The notes below the pieces were generated by a model that saw only the letters and a list, made by a program, of their open reading frames with translations, was not told the origin of the DNA and searched no databases. Of a stretch of 64,000 nt of DNA, positions 60,416 to 64,000 are shown piece after piece. This DNA comes from Pseudalkalibacillus sp051842935 (lineage in GTDB: Bacteria; Bacillota; Bacilli; Bacillales; Fictibacillaceae), in NCBI RefSeq assembly GCF_051842935.1, contig NZ_JBPXRR010000001.1, positions 3,038,001-3,102,000 on the forward strand, written 5' to 3'. The translations under genes were made by a program, and so were the position numbers. Numbering within the stretch: the first letter of the stretch is position 1; each line of letters opens with the position of its first letter.

Positions 60416-61501
60416 TTGGAGAGAAAACACTATATCGATCTGTTGCGAGTCATAACCGTACTTTTGCTTGTCCCTTATCATACAGCGAGGATTTATGATT
60501 TCGTTCCGTTTTACATAAAAGATGAACCTAATATGCTGATGCATTTATTTGCCCATTCTATGCATCAGTGGCGTATGCCCATCTTATTTTTAGTTTCAGG
60601 TGTTGGAACTTATTTTCTACTTAGCTCTAAAAATAACAATCATTTCGTAAAGGACCGCCTCACTCGATTACTTGTACCTTTTCTTTTTGCCGTGCTGGTC
60701 ATTGTTCCTCCACAAGGTTATATAGCTGTCATTAGTAAAGGAATAGGTGACTTCAAACACTACTTGGATTATTTCCCAGCGTTTTTCACTTTTAAATTAG
60801 AGACAATCCATGGATTTACTGGTACATTTACGCCTGCACATATGTGGTTCATATTGTACCTCGTCATATTTTCACTTATTGCTAAGCCCGTATATTCCTG
60901 GCTGAAAAAACAACAGGATGCGTTCTCAAACCGACCATTGTCATACCGTATTTATTTTTTTGCCATTCCATTGATCCTGGCGAGAATTGTCTTATTAGGT
61001 ATGGAGATGAATCCACTGTTCTATTTCATATTATTTATGTACGGGTTTCTTCTTGTACGAGAAAAAGCATTTGAAAAGGCGTTTGAGGAGACTCGTGGAT
61101 TTTCCTTATGTTTCGGGGTTATAACGATGAGTACGGTTCTTTTATTAGAGTACTGGGGATTTTCTGTCGGTTTTGAGGATCCTGTTTCCTATGTTCTGTT
61201 CCAAACCTTATACGCTGTCAACACGTTCCTATGTGTAGCCGCCATCATCGGTTATGTCCAGCGCTATATCAACACACAGTATGAAACGATCCATCAACTG
61301 AACAAGAATGTTTTTACCATCTATATTCTTCATCAGACGTATATCGTTCTAGCAGGTTTCTATATTCAGAAATTGAATTTATCGGTCACACTTTCATATT
61401 TTCTAATTCTCGTTTTTAGCTATCTAGGGATTTATCTGTCTATTCGCTATATAATCCGACCTATACCATTCATCCGCATTTTATTTGGCAGTAAAGCATA
61501 A
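60416..61501 (+). CDS. Acyltransferase 3 family membrane protein
   Basis: 361 residues from TTG at 60416 (SD GTGAGG five bases upstream). Ten membrane helices. N-terminal YIDLLRVITVLLLVPYHTARIYDF has the conserved RxxA/H region of acyltransferase-3 (OafA/OatA) proteins; MWFILYLVIFS is a second motif. Likely modifies cell-surface sugars or lipids. Divergent from arsR2; a terminator follows. Confidence 0.85.
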   Translation: MERKHYIDLLRVITVLLLVPYHTARIYDFVPFYIKDEPNMLMHLFAHSMHQWRMPILFLVSGVGTYFLLSSKNNNHFVKDRLTRLLVPFLFAVLVIVPPQGYIAVISKGIGDFKHYLDYFPAFFTFKLETIHGFTGTFTPAHMWFILYLVIFSLIAKPVYSWLKKQQDAFSNRPLSYRIYFFAIPLILARIVLLGMEMNPLFYFILFMYGFLLVREKAFEKAFEETRGFSLCFGVITMSTVLLLEYWGFSVGFEDPVSYVLFQTLYAVNTFLCVAAIIGYVQRYINTQYETIHQLNKNVFTIYILHQTYIVLAGFYIQKLNLSVTLSYFLILVFSYLGIYLSIRYIIRPIPFIRILFGSKA

Positions 61502-61502
61502 A

Positions 61503-61536
61503 GAAAAGAGATGACCATCTAGTCATCTCCTCTTTC
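61503..61536. terminator. Bidirectional terminator
   Basis: GAGATGAC pairs with GTCATCTC between the acyltransferase and monooxygenase genes. Confidence 0.8.
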
Positions 61537-61824
61537 ATGTACCATTGTAAAGTGTTCCATATAGATGTCGGGTTTGAAATAGTGGCCAACCTGGTCGTTC
61601 CACTCATTAAAAATCGGCGACTCCACAAAACCTTTCATATGGCTGTCCAGCGTCTCCCACTGTACTTGCACCATGTATTTCCCTTTCGTTTCAACACAGG
61701 CATGGATGGTATGGCCGAGGTAGCCATCGACCTTGTTGAAAAGCTTACTTGCTCGTTCGAAAGCTTTCTCAAAGTCATTTTCCATCCCTTCCTTAATGTG
61801 AAAAAAAGCGACTTCTAAAACCAT
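61519..61824 (-). CDS. Antibiotic biosynthesis monooxygenase-like protein
   Basis: 101 residues from ATG at 61824 (GAGGG seven bases upstream); the frame is open far upstream into chrA but lacks an SD. MVLEVAFFHIKEGMENDFEKAFERASKLFNKVDGYLGHTIHACVETKGKYMVQVQWETLDSHMKGFVESP is the ABM dimeric alpha+beta barrel. Such proteins may be heme or quinone oxygenases; no specific function is visible. Lies 20 bp behind chrA, probably co-transcribed. Confidence 0.85.
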   Translation of the reverse strand: MVLEVAFFHIKEGMENDFEKAFERASKLFNKVDGYLGHTIHACVETKGKYMVQVQWETLDSHMKGFVESPIFNEWNDQVGHYFKPDIYMEHFTMVHERGDD

Positions 61825-61844
61825 TCCGTATCCCTCATTTCCTT

Positions 61845-63023
61845 TTATAAATATGTCAAAATCATTCCACCAACTGCACCAATCAATACGACAAGCCAAG
61901 GTGCAAATTTCCAGAAAAATAATAACCCGAACAGAATTAACGCCAACATGAAATCGGATGTCGTCTGAATTGAACTTGTCCAAACCGGGTCATAGAGTGC
62001 GGCAAGCAGAAGCCCTACGACTGCTGCATTGATTCCGGTCAGTGCAGCCTGGAACCTAGGTCGCTTACGCACTTCATTCAGGAAAGGCAACGAACCGATG
62101 ATGAGCAGGAAAGATGGCAAAAAGATTCCGATTGTTGCAATGATAGCGCCACTCACACCATTGATCATAGCTCCTAGATAACTTGCAAATGTAAACAGTG
62201 GTCCAGGTACAGCCTGAGCAAATCCATATCCGGCTAAAAACTGCTCTGCGCTCACCCAGCCGATCGGTACCACTTCACGCTCCAGTAATGGTAAAACAAC
62301 GTGCCCACCGCCGAACACGAGAGAACCTACCCGGTAAAAGGTATCAAAAACATCGAACGCGCCATTTTGAATGATTGGTCTTAGAATCGGAAGACCGATC
62401 AATAGACCGAAGAATAATGCCCAGGCAATAATGCCAGCCTTCTTACTGAATGGTACATTCATTTCTTGGATTTCTGGAACATCTTGCTTTTTATAAAGGA
62501 TTAGACCGATAAGGCTAGCGGCCAAAATGATTACGAGTTGACCAACTGCAGATGGCCAGGCAAGGGTTAGTACTGCAGCCAGTAGGGCAATCGTGATTCT
62601 CGGTTTATCCGGGGTCAATTTTTTCCCCATTCCAATGACAGCTTGTGCAACGACAGCTACGGCAACAATTTTCAACCCATGGATCCAACCAGCATCATCG
62701 ATGGTACTGTTTTGGTAAAAGAAGGCGAACAGGACAAGTGCGATGATGGACGGCAGGGTGAATCCAAGCCAGGAAATAAGCCCGCCAATTAAACCGCCAC
62801 GTAACATACCGATTGCAATCCCGACCTGACTGCTCGCTGGACCCGGTAGGAACTGACACAATGCAATGATATCCGCATATGTTTTGTCATCTAGCCATTT
62901 TCGCTTGTCGATATATTCGTTCTTAAAATATCCAAGGTGAGCGACTGGACCTCCAAAGGAGGTAAAGCCTAACTTTGTTGAAGCACTTAATATTTCTAAC
63001 CATGCATGTGATTTTTTCCGCAT
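61845..63023 (-). CDS. chrA: Chromate transporter ChrA (long-chain type)
   Basis: 392 residues with two CHR halves: first half SFGGPVAHLGYFKNEYIDKRKWL and QFLPGPASSQVGIAIG, second half FGGGHVVLPLLEREVVPIGWV and QAVPGPLFTFASYLG. About 11 helices. The family exports chromate, giving resistance; the real substrate of individual members is uncertain. Followed by the monooxygenase gene. Confidence 0.9.
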   Translation of the reverse strand: MRKKSHAWLEILSASTKLGFTSFGGPVAHLGYFKNEYIDKRKWLDDKTYADIIALCQFLPGPASSQVGIAIGMLRGGLIGGLISWLGFTLPSIIALVLFAFFYQNSTIDDAGWIHGLKIVAVAVVAQAVIGMGKKLTPDKPRITIALLAAVLTLAWPSAVGQLVIILAASLIGLILYKKQDVPEIQEMNVPFSKKAGIIAWALFFGLLIGLPILRPIIQNGAFDVFDTFYRVGSLVFGGGHVVLPLLEREVVPIGWVSAEQFLAGYGFAQAVPGPLFTFASYLGAMINGVSGAIIATIGIFLPSFLLIIGSLPFLNEVRKRPRFQAALTGINAAVVGLLLAALYDPVWTSSIQTTSDFMLALILFGLLFFWKFAPWLVVLIGAVGGMILTYL

Positions 63024-63075
63024 CGTTTATGACCTCTCACTCTATTTTTAACTTTTTTAACATCCTTACTGTAAT

Positions 63076-63103
63076 GAAAAAACCCCTTGTTCACAAGGGG
63101 TTT
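63076..63103 (-). terminator. Intrinsic terminator of the ParR-like gene
   Basis: AAACCCCTTG pairs with CAAGGGGTTT; T run on the minus strand. Confidence 0.85.
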
Positions 63104-63110
63104 GAATCAC

Positions 63111-63671
63111 TTATTTATTCATACTTGAGAAAAAGTCCGCTAAAGGATCATCATCCTCTTCTTCCTCTTCCTCGACTTCTGTATGAATTTCATCTTTTAA
63201 CGTATCCAAGTTGATGTCATTTAAGTCATCTTCGCTCGACCATGATTGTGTTTCCTGATTTTCCTTTTGAACAGGGAAGGGAATCGTTGCAGCTTCTTCC
63301 TGAAGATACAACGCCTGGTCGATATCGACTGAATTACTGTTCAACGCTGCTAAAAGAGTCGTTGCACGCATCGGATCGTTCATCAATTGATAAACGATTG
63401 TACCGATCAACGCTTCAGAATGTTCATGTTTAATCCAATTTCGCTGTTCTTTCGTCAGTTGCTTCGGGAGAGGGATCGTGATGGTTTCGCGTTCTTTTGC
63501 AAGGGATTCATTCACACCTTGCATCACATACTGAGCGATTCTACTGGAAAAATTCCTTCTCTCTGTCTCTTTCAACTTTTGAAGTTGTTTTAAAAGATAA
63601 TCAGGTGTATCTGAAGGGACACGAAACGTAATTGTTTGACCTCGTTCTACACCTTTTTTCGAATCTCTCAT
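63111..63671 (-). CDS. ParR-like DNA-binding adaptor of an actin-type segregation pair
   Basis: 186 residues. N-terminal ITFRVPSDTPDYLLKQLQKLKETERRNFSSRIAQYVMQGV fits a ribbon-helix-helix; the C-terminal half is strongly acidic (HTEVEEEEEEDDDPLADFFSSMNK), as in adaptor proteins that contact actin-like filaments. The directly upstream gene, nine bases away, has the C-terminus of a ParM/StbA protein. Identification as a ParR analogue is by context; direct sequence homology was not recognised. Confidence 0.6.
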   Translation of the reverse strand: MRDSKKGVERGQTITFRVPSDTPDYLLKQLQKLKETERRNFSSRIAQYVMQGVNESLAKERETITIPLPKQLTKEQRNWIKHEHSEALIGTIVYQLMNDPMRATTLLAALNSNSVDIDQALYLQEEAATIPFPVQKENQETQSWSSEDDLNDINLDTLKDEIHTEVEEEEEEDDDPLADFFSSMNK

Positions 63672-63680
63672 ACCATCACC

Positions 63681-64000
63681 CTACTTAGCAGCTGAAGTCT
63701 CTTTCTCTTTCTTCTCTACTTTCTTTTCTTTCTCTGATTTACGGATATAATCCGAAATCAACTTATAGTAAGCATTGGCCATCATCCAGATGCTTTCGTT
63801 CTCATCTTCAAAGAATTCGATGTTGAATCCGTCCAAATTATTATTCAGCGTCTTCAGATAATCCTTCAGGACTGCAGAGCCACCCCCAACAAAGTAACAG
63901 ATCTCGGATTGGGAGTTGCGTTGCCATACATTACGGAGGTAACGATATTGTTTCTTTGCTAGTTCAAGCAGAATACGATCGGTAATATCATGGACGTTCG
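63681..64000 (-). CDS. ParM/StbA-family actin-like ATPase, C-terminal part
   Basis: Partial; stop TAG at 63683-63681, the frame is open to the right edge and the start lies outside. The last 105 residues contain ITDRILLELAKKQYRYLRNVW, then CYFVGGGSAVLKDYLKTL, the GGG-S loop of actin-like ATPases that binds the adenosine, and IEFFEDENESIWMMANAYYKLI at the end; a lysine-rich tail (KEKKVEKKEKE) finishes it. Plasmid ParM forms filaments that push replicons apart. Confidence 0.75.
   Translation of the reverse strand, partial: NVHDITDRILLELAKKQYRYLRNVWQRNSQSEICYFVGGGSAVLKDYLKTLNNNLDGFNIEFFEDENESIWMMANAYYKLISDYIRKSEKEKKVEKKEKETSAAK

Noticed and set aside
1..64000. Prophage, insertion sequence or transposase
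   Set aside because: No transposase, integrase or phage structural gene was recognised in any frame; no tRNA or rRNA genes were seen either.

Overview
The window reads as chromosomal DNA of a low-to-middle G+C, Gram-positive Bacillaceae species. The evidence is a bacillithiol deacetylase pair (yojF-bshB2), a QoxABCD aa3 menaquinol oxidase, the intracellular protease AprX, a YhfW-type Rieske oxidoreductase, an NsrR-Hmp pair, AAGGAGG ribosome-binding sites and many intrinsic terminators. Two cation/proton antiporters, a BCCT osmolyte transporter and MscL suggest a saline or alkaline niche. The genus cannot be fixed from sequence alone.

Layout. 1-5.5 kb: DUF523/DUF1722 gene (cut by the left edge), ung, flavin reductase, two acetyltransferases, yojF-bshB2. 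5.5-10.5 kb: CvrA-like K+/H+ antiporter, nsrR and hmp sharing a region with two NsrR-type operators, an intergenic four-copy inverted repeat array, msrAB. 10.6-25.2 kb: a methyltransferase with an unusual N-terminal domain, a 9.2-kb gene for a 3056-residue cysteine-free secreted protease, an acetyltransferase, aprX, a palindromic intergenic repeat and a double P-loop ATPase. 25.3-34.8 kb: DUF488, a small membrane protein, qoxABCD, a TetR-controlled epimerase, an SRPBCC protein, mscL, a 2OG-Fe(II) oxygenase behind a clear cre site, a membrane protein. 34.9-50.8 kb: Na+/H+ antiporter, fatty-acid desaturase, Rieske oxidoreductase, BCCT transporter, KinB-like kinase, an ABC-F gene with a leader terminator, DUF418 protein, RlmI-like methyltransferase, two proteins of unknown role, MFS exporter. 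50.8-61.5 kb: a heterodimeric ABC exporter, Lin0512, alcohol dehydrogenase, DUF1761, AraC, two ArsR-AHSA1 modules that look leaderless, DinB, acyltransferase. 61.5-64 kb: monooxygenase, ChrA, and a ParR-like/ParM-like pair running off the right edge.

The most notable items are: the giant protease with five repeats of a [2 x carboxypeptidase-regulatory + amidotransferase-like] block; the ABC-F leader with promoter, short ORF, mutually exclusive hairpins and terminator; the two independent ArsR-AHSA1 operons whose -10 boxes lie 6-7 nt from the ATG with palindromic operators over the promoter or start codon; the four-copy 25-bp inverted repeat array at about 50-nt spacing; and the ParM/ParR-like pair in a housekeeping neighbourhood. 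Assignments rest on motif recognition from memory; no database search was run.
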